Numbered from the stretch's first letter, positions 1-8,091 are shown. The stretch: DNA of 15,732 bases from JALHUB01 sp050010555 (GCA_050010555.1 JBEKKV010000048.1:1-15732), one strand, 5' to 3'. The notes: generated from the letters alone by a model not told the origin. Numbers and translations: made by a program.

Positions 1-470
1 GGGCGGCGGAGGAGCGGCCGGCGCCCTGGGACGAGGTGTGCTTGTGCCTGCTCTGCCGGCACTGCGACGAGCGGGACGTCGAATCGCTGGTGCATCGCCT
101 CGCGCTACCGCGTCGACACGAGCGCGCTCTGGCCGACCTCGTGCGCCTGGGCGATGTGCATGCTGAGCTCGGCGCTCCGGACGCTCCACCGAGCCGCCTG
201 ACCGAGCTGTTGGAGCCGTTCAGCCTCGCGTCGGTGTGGGCGCTAGCGCTGCACACCGACGAAGGAGTCGTCGCGGAGAGGGCGCTTTTGTTTCTGCGCG
301 GCTGGCGTTATGTTAAGCCCTTCCTCGGCGCGAGCGCGCTGCGACGCCTCGGCGTTCCGGCGGGTCGCGAGCTGGGCGCGGTGTTGCGAAGGCTGCGGGC
401 GGCGCGCCTCGACGGGGTGACGAGCAACCGGGAGGACGAGATCGAGCTGGTGGGCCGGATGCGCGAGTAG
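1..470 (+). CDS. CCA-adding tRNA nucleotidyltransferase, C-terminal part (5' partial)
   Basis: The reading frame is open from base 3, so the gene begins before the window; a GTG at 36 is inside the frame and is probably not the start. About 155 residues are visible. The last third, with RYVKPFLGASALRRLGV, then a GxxLGAVLRRLRAARLDG stretch and an acidic RED segment, matches the C-terminal RNA-binding end of poly(A) polymerase/tRNA nucleotidyltransferase proteins, whose usual form is P.LtG.dL..LGvppGp..g..L..L..arLDG. Family members add or repair the CCA end of tRNAs in the cytoplasm. The nucleotidyltransferase head with its catalytic aspartates lies outside the window and cannot be checked. 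The gene is convergent with dinG, with 7 nt between the two stop codons. A paralogous poly(A)-polymerase-like protein is the main alternative. Confidence 0.68.
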   Translation, partial: AAEERPAPWDEVCLCLLCRHCDERDVESLVHRLALPRRHERALADLVRLGDVHAELGAPDAPPSRLTELLEPFSLASVWALALHTDEGVVAERALLFLRGWRYVKPFLGASALRRLGVPAGRELGAVLRRLRAARLDGVTSNREDEIELVGRMRE

Positions 471-477
471 GTTCCGC

Positions 478-3285
478 CTAGGTCCGTCGCTTGCCGGCCA
501 GCCAGGCGGCGGTCGCGGGGCCGAGCTCGCGCAGCGGCAGGTCTTCGACGGTGCAGGGCGGCACGGAACGCAGGAAGGACGACCCGTAGGCCTTGCTCCG
601 GAGCCTTCGGTCCATCACCACCACAACGCCCCGGTCGGTCTTGCGACGGATCAGCCGTCCGAACCCCTGCTTGAAACGGATGACAGCCTGCGGGAGAGCG
701 TACTCGTTGAACGGGTCTTCGTGGAGTTCGGAGCGGGCCACGAACACTGGGTCTGTCGGCACGGCGAAGGGCAAGCGGGCAATGACGAGCAACGATAGCG
801 CCTCGCCGGCAACGTCGACGCCTTCCCAGAAGCTGCTGGTGCCCAGGATCACGGTACGGTGGTTCTCGCGCAGGGCGTTCAGGAGCGACTTCGGCGGGCC
901 ATCCATCCCCTGGCCCAGCACAAGAATCCCTTCATGCTCCAGCGGTCGCCTGATGGCGCCGTAGGTCGCGCCGAGCGAGCCGTAGGACGTGAAGAGAACG
1001 AGGGTGCGCCCTTCGGCGGCGCGGCAGAGGTCGACGAGGGCGTGATCGAACTCCTCCTGATAGTCGTTGTGATTAGGCTCCGGCATGTCGCTGGGGATGA
1101 GCATGAGGGTCGAGCGCGCGTAGTCGAAGGGCGAGCCGAGCAGGAGCTGGCGCGGCTCCTCCAGACCGAGCGCTTCGCAGATGTAGTCGAAGCGGCCGGC
1201 GACGCTGAGTGTGGCTCCGGTGAGCACCGCCGACTCCCTATCGGCGAAGAGGCGCGCGCGCAACGCCTCCGCGACCTGCAGCGGCGCGGCGCAAAGCGTC
1301 ACGCTGCCGCTCTGGCGCGCGTAGGCCAGCCAGGCGATCGTGTCCGGGTCGTCGCGCGCCAGCACCGAGGTGATGCCGAAGCGTAATCGCTGCGCCTCCT
1401 GCAGGACGCCGGAAATCTCCGTCAACAGCTCGTCAGCCTCGCCGGAGCCATCGGCGGCGACGCTCTCATTCAGGCGCGCCAGGAGGCCAGCCAGCCCGCC
1501 CAGCGAGGCGTCAAGGTTCGACCACGCCACCTCGACGTTCGACCAGTCGGGCTGCACACGCATGGCGCGGCTGAGGAGCAAACGCGGGCCGAAGTCACCC
1601 TGCTCGGCGGCGCGGTCGAAGAGGAAGGACGTCAACAGGTCGAAGAGGACCGGCAAAGCCCGGCGGGCGGCCTCTGCGGCGGAGGTGAGCTCGCCGGCTG
1701 ACACGTCCAGGTCGACCGCAGCGTCGGCTCGGCCGGCGCGGTGCTGGGCACGCAGGCTCTCGACGAGGCCGCCAGCGCGACCGCGGGCCAGACGGTGGTG
1801 GACGCGGTCGAGAAGGGCGCGAACGTCGCCGTCGCTGGCCTGGAAGCCGAACTGCTGCGTCGCCTCGTCCTCCAGGTTGTGCGCCTCGTCGACGATGAGA
1901 TGGCGGTACTCGGGCAGCACGTGGCCGCCGGTCGCGATATCGGACAGCAGCAGCGCGTGGTTCACGACGACGATGTGGGACCCTTCGGCGCGTCGCCTCG
2001 CTCGCTGGAGGAAGCAGGCGCCGTGGCGCGCGTAGTGGCAGGCGAAAGAGACGCAGGACTCGCTGTCGGCGCTGAGGCTTTGCCAGACGGTGTCTTCCTG
2101 CGGCGAAAGGCTCAGCTCCGCGCGGTCGCCGGTCTCGGTGCGTCGCAGCCAGACGAGGATGCGGGCGAGCAGCCGCGCCTCCGACTGGCTGAGGGATGAA
2201 GATCGTCGGAGAGCGGCGAAGCGCAGCATGCAGAGATAGTTGCGACGGCCTTTGAGCTGGGCAAATCGCAGCCGGTCAGCGGTGTCCTTCGCAGCCGGCG
2301 ACGACTGGAGAAGACGACGGAGCAGCGGGATGTCTTTGCCCATGAGCTGCTCCTGGAGGTTGATCGTGTCGGTGGAGACGATGACGCGGGCGTCGTTCTC
2401 CAACGCGTATCGCGCGGCCGACGCCAGATAGGCTAGCGACTTGCCGGTGCCGGTCCCTGCTTCGACGATCAGCGGCTGGCCGGAGTTCAGCGCCTCCGTC
2501 ACCTCGCGCACCATGGCAAGCTGTTCCGCCCGCGTTTCGAACTCCGGGAAAAGGTCCGGCGAAGCTTCGGGCGCGCGAAGAATCGACTCGACTTCGTCGG
2601 CGGCCACCGGCCGGAGTGGCGAGCGAGCGACGAGCGGCGTTCCGAGCTCGACCGGCAGCGGCATCGCTTCCGCCGGCAGGGAGGGCTCCGAGAGCAGCGG
2701 CGCCTCCTCCAGCAGCTCGGCGAAGAGGCGGCGCAGCGGCCAGTCAACGGAAACCGCGATGTTTTGCAACTCGGTCAGCGTGCCGACCGGCAGCTCCGAC
2801 AGGTGTTCGCGCAGGCGGAGAAAGACAGCGCGCGCGGCCTGGGCGTCGGCGAGGGCGCGATGGCGGACCGGGAATTCGACGCCGAAGTGGCGCGCCAGGG
2901 AACGGAGATTGTACTCGGGCAGGCCGGGCAAGAGGAGCGTCGCCAGCTCATGCGTGTCGAACGACCCACCGGGCGGCTGGATGCCCTGCGCGGCGAGAAA
3001 GCCGAGGTCGAACGCGACGTTCTGGCCGACTACGGCATGGCCGGCGATGAAGTCCTCCAAGTCGGAGGCGACCTCGGCGAAGAGCGGGGCGTCGCGGACG
3101 TCCTCGGGCCGGATGCCGGTGAGGCGCTGTATAAAGTAGGGCAAGGCGCTGACCGGCTTGACCGGCGTGTGGAAGGTGGCGATCTCGCCCTCCGGCGTGA
3201 ACTTGACCGCGCCGACTTCAATGATCTCGCAGTTGTCGGCGCTGAGGCCGGTGGTCTCCAGGTCGAGGGCGACGTAGGTGGGCAT
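478..3285 (-). CDS. dinG: DinG-family ATP-dependent helicase with N-terminal DEDDh exonuclease domain
   Basis: This 935-residue fusion has two parts. Residues 1-165 form a DnaQ-like 3'-5' exonuclease: D8 and E10 in DLETTG, D93 in NVAFD, and H142 with D147 in HRALAD give the full DEDDh set. Residues from about 250 on form an XPD/DinG superfamily 2 helicase: Walker A EAGTGTGKS (K282), DEAH box at 466-469, and a C-terminal motif VI with QGFGRLIRR. Four cysteines (C352, C411, C416, C424) sit between Walker A and DEAH, where the iron-sulfur cluster of XPD/DinG enzymes is bound. Known DinG unwinds DNA-RNA hybrids and forked DNA during repair and replication-transcription conflict. The ATG has AAGGA five to six bases upstream. 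It is the last gene of the minus-strand run, 60 bp after the PHP gene. Family assignment is firm; the in vivo role is inferred. Confidence 0.93.
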   Translation of the reverse strand: MPTYVALDLETTGLSADNCEIIEVGAVKFTPEGEIATFHTPVKPVSALPYFIQRLTGIRPEDVRDAPLFAEVASDLEDFIAGHAVVGQNVAFDLGFLAAQGIQPPGGSFDTHELATLLLPGLPEYNLRSLARHFGVEFPVRHRALADAQAARAVFLRLREHLSELPVGTLTELQNIAVSVDWPLRRLFAELLEEAPLLSEPSLPAEAMPLPVELGTPLVARSPLRPVAADEVESILRAPEASPDLFPEFETRAEQLAMVREVTEALNSGQPLIVEAGTGTGKSLAYLASAARYALENDARVIVSTDTINLQEQLMGKDIPLLRRLLQSSPAAKDTADRLRFAQLKGRRNYLCMLRFAALRRSSSLSQSEARLLARILVWLRRTETGDRAELSLSPQEDTVWQSLSADSESCVSFACHYARHGACFLQRARRRAEGSHIVVVNHALLLSDIATGGHVLPEYRHLIVDEAHNLEDEATQQFGFQASDGDVRALLDRVHHRLARGRAGGLVESLRAQHRAGRADAAVDLDVSAGELTSAAEAARRALPVLFDLLTSFLFDRAAEQGDFGPRLLLSRAMRVQPDWSNVEVAWSNLDASLGGLAGLLARLNESVAADGSGEADELLTEISGVLQEAQRLRFGITSVLARDDPDTIAWLAYARQSGSVTLCAAPLQVAEALRARLFADRESAVLTGATLSVAGRFDYICEALGLEEPRQLLLGSPFDYARSTLMLIPSDMPEPNHNDYQEEFDHALVDLCRAAEGRTLVLFTSYGSLGATYGAIRRPLEHEGILVLGQGMDGPPKSLLNALRENHRTVILGTSSFWEGVDVAGEALSLLVIARLPFAVPTDPVFVARSELHEDPFNEYALPQAVIRFKQGFGRLIRRKTDRGVVVVMDRRLRSKAYGSSFLRSVPPCTVEDLPLRELGPATAAWLAGKRRT

Positions 3286-3345
3286 GCTTGTCCTTGGGAA
3301 AAACCCATCTCATTCTAGCGGTCGGGACGGCCGAAGCGGTAGGGG

Positions 3346-4038
3346 CTAGAAGTCGGCGGGCAGGGTGAAGGGCTGCATGTCACCCTGGAGAAGGCCGTTG
3401 GCCGGGTAGAAGCGGCCGGCGTGCAGCTCGCAAAGAAGGTCAGCTTCCGATTCCAGCGTTCGCTCGAAGACCGTCGTGTGGATGCCGATGCCCTGGTGGG
3501 AGTGCGCGTCCGAGCCGGCGACGCCCGGCTTCCCGAGGACGTCGGCGACTTGAAGGGCGAGGACGTTTTCCTCCAGGTTATTGCCGCCGTTCAGCACCTC
3601 GATGGCGTCCACCAGGTTTAGCAGCGGCAGGCGCGACGCCTCCTCCGGCGTGAGGACGCGCGGCTCCAGCCCCTGCCGCTCCCACTCGACGCGGTTGAAC
3701 TGATGCCGGAACGGGTGCGCGGCGATCATGTAGCCGCCGGCGTCGCTGACGATACGTCGCAGCTCCCGAGCGAAGCGCATCGCCGGCAGGTAGGCGTGGA
3801 TTCCGAGCACGAGTACGTGGCCGAGGTCGGTGGAGACCTCCATGCCGTTTATGAGCAGTAGAGAGCGCTCCTCGCGGAAGCGGGCGACCTCCAGCGGGTC
3901 CCACAGCCGGTCGTGCTCGGTGACGACGACGGCGGACAGGCCGAGGCGGCGGGCCGCGCGGGCAAGCTCCACGGGGCGCAGGCTGCTGTCGCTCGCGCCG
4001 CGAGTGGTGTGAATGTGCATATCGATGACGCTTGTCAT
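3346..4038 (-). CDS. PHP-domain metal-dependent phosphoesterase
   Basis: This 230-residue protein is one PHP domain. The metal ligands expected of the family are visible: H8 and H10 in DMHIHT, H42 in TEHD, E67 in NGMEVS, H108 in AAHPF, and D177 with H179 in GSDAHS. PHP proteins are cytoplasmic metal-dependent phosphatases or nucleases; small stand-alone members include 3',5'-nucleoside bisphosphate phosphatases and histidinol phosphatase-like enzymes, and the substrate cannot be told here. It has no polymerase or extra domain. The start is ATG with GAGG eight bases upstream. It lies 39 bp after the small membrane protein gene and 60 bp before dinG on the same strand, so co-transcription is likely. 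A link to nucleic-acid metabolism through dinG is only inference from position. Confidence 0.85.
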   Translation of the reverse strand: MTSVIDMHIHTTRGASDSSLRPVELARAARRLGLSAVVVTEHDRLWDPLEVARFREERSLLLINGMEVSTDLGHVLVLGIHAYLPAMRFARELRRIVSDAGGYMIAAHPFRHQFNRVEWERQGLEPRVLTPEEASRLPLLNLVDAIEVLNGGNNLEENVLALQVADVLGKPGVAGSDAHSHQGIGIHTTVFERTLESEADLLCELHAGRFYPANGLLQGDMQPFTLPADF

Positions 4039-4077
4039 GCGCGTCGCCTCGAATGGGCTGTTGTCAGCATCGCACCT

Positions 4078-4512
4078 TCAGCTTACGCGAGTTGCGGCGT
4101 AGTGGGCGAGCCATGGCGTGGCCCAGCCGAAGAGCGCGACGTAGGTAAAGGCGAGGAAGAGGGCCAGCCGGCGCGCCGATGGGATAAGCGCGTAGAACGG
4201 GGGAAAGATGATGACGGTGGTGAGGAGGATGAACAACGTGTACAGCAGATTGGGGCTGCCCAGGCCATGATTGGGATGCGAGTTCTCGGCGGCGAGGAGC
4301 ACCATCCCGTATATGAGGCCCAGGCCGGTCCAGAGCAGGGAGAAGAAGGACGATATCGGGACGGAAAGGAGGGTGATGGACATGCCCGGCGGAACGGCGT
4401 TGCGAATGAAGGGCACCCGGTCGCGGGCGCGCACCACCCAGAGGGCGAACGGCGGCGTGGCGATGATCGACAGCGCGAAGCCGCAAACGAAGCCGGAGAA
4501 CACCTCGGCCAT
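4078..4512 (-). CDS. Small four-helix integral membrane protein of unknown function
   Basis: This 144-residue protein has about four predicted hydrophobic segments: residues 3-27, 45-75, 88-110 and 114-136. A charged loop (RARDRVPFIRN) follows the first helix and a SARR stretch precedes the last. I do not recognise the family. The ATG begins 6 nt after the ispE stop, and a GGAGGAG lies 12 nt upstream inside the ispE end, so translation is probably coupled to ispE. The following PHP gene begins 39 bp later. The spacing argues for a real gene rather than a chance frame, and no recognisable gene occupies the opposite strand here. No catalytic motif is visible. Confidence 0.75.
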   Translation of the reverse strand: MAEVFSGFVCGFALSIIATPPFALWVVRARDRVPFIRNAVPPGMSITLLSVPISSFFSLLWTGLGLIYGMVLLAAENSHPNHGLGSPNLLYTLFILLTTVIIFPPFYALIPSARRLALFLAFTYVALFGWATPWLAHYAATRVS

Positions 4513-4518
4513 GGGCGG

Positions 4519-5403
4519 CTACAGCTCCTCCCAGGCCGTCGATTCGGCGGCAGTGAGCGTCGTCGTGTAGAATAGCTCGGCGCCGGCGCGGAGGAGGCGC
4601 TCCTTCACGTCCTCGCGCGGCGGCGAGAGGAAGAAGAGGGCGGGGCCGCTGCCGGCGAGATGCGGGCAGGCGCCCAGCTCCGCGCACTGGTCGGCCAGCA
4701 CGGCCGCGAGCGGCATGGACTCGAAGAGGACGGCACTGAAGACGTTAAAGACGACCTCGTCGGAGAGGACGGTGCCCGATTTCAGCTCCTCGACCAGGCG
4801 CTCGGTGCCCGCGCCGGAGGTGTAGTGCTCGGGACGGAGTCGACCGTACATGAGGGCAGTCTTCTGCGACAGCCGGTCGCGCGGGACGGCGATGAGCAAG
4901 GCCATGGTCGGAACGTCCGAAAGGCCGGCGACTTCGTCGCCGCGGCCGCCGGCCACGGCTGTGCCGCCCGTCAGAAAGAACGGAACGTCGCTGCCGAGCG
5001 AGGCGGCGATGTGGACCAAGCGCGTCGCGTCGAAGTCCAGGCGCCAGAGTCGGTTCAGGCCGCGCAGCACGGCGGCGGCGTCGCTGCTACCTCCGCCCAG
5101 GCCGGCGGCCGCGGGCACAACCTTCTCGACTTCGATCCGCGCCCCGAGCGAGGGATCGCCCGCTTCGTCGCGCAGGGCCTGCGCCGCCCGGTAGGCCAGA
5201 TCGTCTTTGGGTGACCAGTCGTGCCACGGCGGCGGCGCGCCCGTCAGTCGCAGCTCGAGCGCGTCGGCCGACGAGAGAACGATGGTGTCGTGCACGGCGA
5301 TCGTCTGGAAGATCGTGCGGATCTCATGATAGCCGTCGTCGCGGCGGCCGAGCGCCTCCAGTGTCCAGTTGATCTTCGCGGCGGCGATGAGGCGCAGCTT
5401 CAT
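4519..5403 (-). CDS. ispE: 4-diphosphocytidyl-2-C-methyl-D-erythritol kinase (IspE)
   Basis: This GHMP-family kinase phosphorylates the 2-hydroxyl of CDP-methylerythritol, the fourth step of the non-mevalonate isoprenoid pathway, in the cytoplasm. The N-terminus AAAKINWTLEALGRR with DGYHEI is typical, with K10 in the catalytic lysine position. The ATP loop PAAAGLGGGSSDAA is at about residues 98-110, and the later GSDVPFF carries the family's catalytic aspartate. Length is 294 residues from the chosen ATG, usual for IspE. A longer frame opens 13 codons upstream. I chose the inner ATG because it overlaps the rsmA stop as ATGA, has GGGAG five bases upstream, and places the conserved AKIN motif at the normal position. 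It is followed after 6 nt by the small membrane protein gene. Confidence 0.95.
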   Translation of the reverse strand: MKLRLIAAAKINWTLEALGRRDDGYHEIRTIFQTIAVHDTIVLSSADALELRLTGAPPPWHDWSPKDDLAYRAAQALRDEAGDPSLGARIEVEKVVPAAAGLGGGSSDAAAVLRGLNRLWRLDFDATRLVHIAASLGSDVPFFLTGGTAVAGGRGDEVAGLSDVPTMALLIAVPRDRLSQKTALMYGRLRPEHYTSGAGTERLVEELKSGTVLSDEVVFNVFSAVLFESMPLAAVLADQCAELGACPHLAGSGPALFFLSPPREDVKERLLRAGAELFYTTTLTAAESTAWEEL

Positions 5404-6332
5404 TCGGTCTCCCGTCGCAGAGATTCGCAGAGCGCCGCCCATTGCTCAAGGCTAAGCGCCTGCGCACGAAACGTGGGGTCGACGCCGGCGCGGCGCATCG
5501 TTTCTTCGACAACGGCAGGGTCGAGGCCGAGGGCGTGGCTGAGGGAGTTGCGTAGCTGTTTCCGCGGCGCGCTGAAGCCGGCCCGCACGATTCGGAAGAA
5601 GGCGTCGACGTCGTCAAGCGGAACGGCCTGGCCGTCGCGCACGTCCAGTCGCAGGACGGCCGATTCGACTTTAGGCGGCGGACGGAAGGCGGACGGCGGC
5701 ACGCTGAAGAGGAGTCGCGGGACGGCGTAGAGCTGGGTCGCGAGCGCCAGCAGGCCCATTCGCCCGGGGCCGGCGACGATGCTTTCCGCCACCTCCTTCT
5801 GCAGCATGACGATCATTCGCTGCGGCCGCGAGGACGCTTCGAGGAAGTGGCGCAGCACGGCGGCGGCGATGTTGTACGGCAGGTTGCCGGCAACGACGTA
5901 CGGTGGACGGGCGCCGGCGGAACGCAGCAGCTCTTCCGGCGCCAGCGAGAGGACGTCGGCGCAGACGAGGGATAGGTTCGGAACGCCTTCGAAGCGACTG
6001 CGCAGGTGGCGGCAGAGCGCCTCGTCGACCTCAACGGCCACAACCTTGCCGGCCCGTTTCGCAAGCTGCGCCGTCAGGACGCCGAGGCCGGCACCGACTT
6101 CGACGACGGTGTCTTCGGGAGTCAGCTTCGCGGCGTTGACGATGCGTCGGAGAACGCGGCGGTCGGTCAGGAAGTGCTGGCCAAGGCTCTTGCGGGCGGG
6201 AAGACCGGCGAGCACGAGATCACGGGGAAGAGCGCTATTCGGTCGAGAGCGGTGGGCAGCGGCAGTATTGCGGCGCGGCGTTTTGGGACTCGTTAGCCAA
6301 GAATGTAGATGTCGACCCAGTGAGGAGACCAA
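5400..6332 (-). CDS. rsmA: 16S rRNA (adenine1518/1519-N6) dimethyltransferase (RsmA/KsgA)
   Basis: The enzyme dimethylates two adjacent adenines in the 3' hairpin of 16S rRNA late in small-subunit assembly. Visible motifs are KSLGQHFLTDRRVL near the N-terminus, SAM-binding VVEVGAGLGVLT, and the catalytic GNLPYN (the NLPY motif of N6-adenine methyltransferases). The start is uncertain. The longest frame begins at a TTG (310 residues), overlapping the preceding 3D-protein gene by 40 nt with no clear ribosome-binding site. A GTG at 6215 would give 271 residues, close to the common family length, but would cut off RDLVLAGLPARK, where homologues usually have a short helix. Neither start has a good Shine-Dalgarno. 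The stop overlaps the ispE start as ATGA, so the two are translationally coupled. Confidence 0.94.
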   Translation of the reverse strand: MVSSLGRHLHSWLTSPKTPRRNTAAAHRSRPNSALPRDLVLAGLPARKSLGQHFLTDRRVLRRIVNAAKLTPEDTVVEVGAGLGVLTAQLAKRAGKVVAVEVDEALCRHLRSRFEGVPNLSLVCADVLSLAPEELLRSAGARPPYVVAGNLPYNIAAAVLRHFLEASSRPQRMIVMLQKEVAESIVAGPGRMGLLALATQLYAVPRLLFSVPPSAFRPPPKVESAVLRLDVRDGQAVPLDDVDAFFRIVRAGFSAPRKQLRNSLSHALGLDPAVVEETMRRAGVDPTFRAQALSLEQWAALCESLRRETE

Positions 6333-7780
6333 TCGACGGGGTAGTCATCGGGATAGCCTAGATCGATCATGTTCCCTTTGACGCCGCCGCCGCAGTCGGC
6401 CGCGACAGCGAAGCCGTAGCCGGGGATGAACATCTTCGTTCCATATGGTATCACCGTCGGATCGACGGCGACAATGCCCCGCGTGACCTGGACGCCGGTG
6501 CTCGTGAAGCCGTAGCCGGGCGAAGAACGTGGCTTGCCCGCGGACTCGGGATCGTACCAGGTGGCATAGACGTGCTTAACTTCGACGACCTGCGTGCCGT
6601 CGGGGACGCCGGCGCTGGAATCGGAGGCGCTGGAATAGTAGACGACGGCGTCTTGCGGCTCCTGCTCGACCCAGTCGCGGACGAGGACTCGGCCGGTCTC
6701 CTGACCGTCCTCGTAGGTGACCTGGTATTCCGACGCGTGGACGCCCGTCTGCCCCTCGACGCGGCGCGAGTCGCCCCAGGCGAGGTCAGGATCGCCGCGA
6801 AAGACCGTCTGGAAGGGGATGTCGTCGCGTTCCACCACGTCGCCCACGGTGACGCGCACCACTTCGACCTGCATATCGCGCGACAGCGGCTCATCACGGC
6901 CGGGCGATACCTTGTCGAGAGGCGTCAGACCAATGCCGGCGGCTTCCAGCGCGGCGCCTACCGTCTTTTCGTGACTGTAGACGACGCTGGTTCCCTCGGG
7001 CAGGATGATCGTCAGCCTGGCGGCGTGGTCGACTTCGGCGCTGAGGCCGGAGGTGAGTGGCGTTTCGGGATCGGGGCTAACGAGGTCGGCCGGGCCGAGG
7101 ACAATGTCGTTCTCCTCAAGCGCCAGCGCCAGCGTCGGCTCGGTCGAGCGCAGGCTCAGGCTGTGCCCGTCCTCCACCACGGTGAAAGGAAGGGCGCGCT
7201 TCACCGCGACAGACAGCGGGTGGTCGTCGGAGGGCACCAACGTTGGGAGACGCATGAGGCTGAGAGCGCTGGCAACCATTCGCGGCGCAAGCGGCAGCAG
7301 CGGGTCGCGCGGCGAAGTGAGGACGCCGTTAACCAGCACCTGGTCGCCGTCGTCGAGGGTAACGCCGATTTCGGAGAGGGCGCCGCCCAGCGTCTTCGCC
7401 TGTGTGCGCCAGTAGACGAAGCGACCGGACACTTCGGCGACGATTGGCGTGGCTCTCGAGACCTGCAACTGCGGCTCGCCGCGACGATCGGTCTCGTGCA
7501 ACACGCGGTCGCCCGATTCCAGCGTGACGTCGGCGCGATGGAGTATCGCGGCGTCAGACTGGTCTCGACTGTAGACAAGGCGGCTGACGCCGTCGGCGAC
7601 CACAGTTATGCGCCGCGCAGGGAAGATGACGAAGGTGAGGAGGGCGATGAAAGCGAGGGCGACGAGGAAGGCGAGGCCAGAGCGGCTGATGGGGAAGCCG
7701 GTTTGCGGGCCCGAATTGGCCTCAAACAGCCGCTTCCTCAGCGCTCCTAGGACTCGTGCTCCGTTTTGTCGAGCGGGCAA
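6293..7780 (-). CDS. YabE-like membrane-anchored DUF348/G5/3D-domain protein
   Basis: This 495-residue protein has one N-terminal hydrophobic helix at about 35-53, so the rest is probably extracytoplasmic. Then come about four DUF348 repeats (roughly 57-97, 112-152, 190-236, 253-300), a G5 domain (about 303-380) and a C-terminal 3D domain (403-495). The three aspartates that name the 3D domain are present: D440 in VDPTVIPYGT, D462 in ADCGGG and D473 in IDLGY. The 3D fold is shared with lytic transglycosylases such as MltA, and family members including B. subtilis YabE and resuscitation-promoting factors act on peptidoglycan. The start is a TTG with AGAGAG about five bases upstream. It precedes rsmA and ispE in an order like that of Firmicutes yabE, and begins about 43 bp after the SRP RNA end. 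Cell-wall hydrolase activity is inferred from the family. Confidence 0.9.
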   Translation of the reverse strand: MPARQNGARVLGALRKRLFEANSGPQTGFPISRSGLAFLVALAFIALLTFVIFPARRITVVADGVSRLVYSRDQSDAAILHRADVTLESGDRVLHETDRRGEPQLQVSRATPIVAEVSGRFVYWRTQAKTLGGALSEIGVTLDDGDQVLVNGVLTSPRDPLLPLAPRMVASALSLMRLPTLVPSDDHPLSVAVKRALPFTVVEDGHSLSLRSTEPTLALALEENDIVLGPADLVSPDPETPLTSGLSAEVDHAARLTIILPEGTSVVYSHEKTVGAALEAAGIGLTPLDKVSPGRDEPLSRDMQVEVVRVTVGDVVERDDIPFQTVFRGDPDLAWGDSRRVEGQTGVHASEYQVTYEDGQETGRVLVRDWVEQEPQDAVVYYSSASDSSAGVPDGTQVVEVKHVYATWYDPESAGKPRSSPGYGFTSTGVQVTRGIVAVDPTVIPYGTKMFIPGYGFAVAADCGGGVKGNMIDLGYPDDYPVDWSPHWVDIYILG

Positions 7781-7823
7781 AAGCTCTCTCTTTACTACCG
7801 CGGAGCGGCAAGGGATTAATTAC

Positions 7824-8091
7824 GGTCGTGCACCCGTTGTCGACCCGGCCCGCGGGCTTAACGCCGTCCGCTTGCTCAGGCCCGGTTGCCCTACGGCACC
7901 CGAAGACCACTACTTACCGCTGCTTCCTTCCGGATCTGACGGGGTTCATAGGGTTTCGCCGCGTAGGACCAGGCCTTCTACGCCGCGCGACGGCACCAGT
8001 TCCCCGGTGCCTAAGACCTCGAACGGGAATTCAACCCCGCTATAGCGGATTGCGGGTTCAGGGCACCGCTAGCTCCCCGTCTAGCACGACC
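7824..8091 (-). ncRNA. ffs: Signal recognition particle RNA, large type with Alu domain
   Basis: On the minus strand the SRP helix-8 core reads GTCAGATCCGGAAGGAAGC (within 7918-7940), with the GGAA tetraloop and asymmetric loop that bind Ffh. Helix 5 is supported by GGCCTGG (7969-7975) pairing with CCGGGCC (7879-7885) and by CCTACG (7962-7967) pairing with CGTAGG (7890-7895). The 5' part carries an Alu-type domain (GGGGAGCTAGCGGTGCCCTG and a CCCGC/GCGGG hairpin) as in the large SRP RNA best known from Firmicutes. The ends are set by GGTCGTGC at 8091-8084 pairing exactly with GCACGACC at 7831-7824, giving about 268 nt. The RNA joins Ffh to target membrane proteins to the translocon. End positions may shift by a few bases. 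Open frames on both strands here are not genes. Confidence 0.95.

Noticed and set aside
3286..3345. Possible separate dinG promoter (TAGAAT in the gap after the PHP gene)
   Set aside because: No matching -35 box at 16-19 bp; too weak to report as a feature.
6572..7750. Long plus-strand open frame (392 codons) opposite the 3D-domain gene
   Set aside because: It is antisense to a gene with clear DUF348, G5 and 3D domains, has no recognisable fold, and is the usual shadow of high-GC coding DNA.
7781..7823. Terminator after the SRP RNA or promoter for the 3D-protein gene
   Set aside because: No GC hairpin with a T-run and no paired -35/-10 could be supported in these 43 bases.
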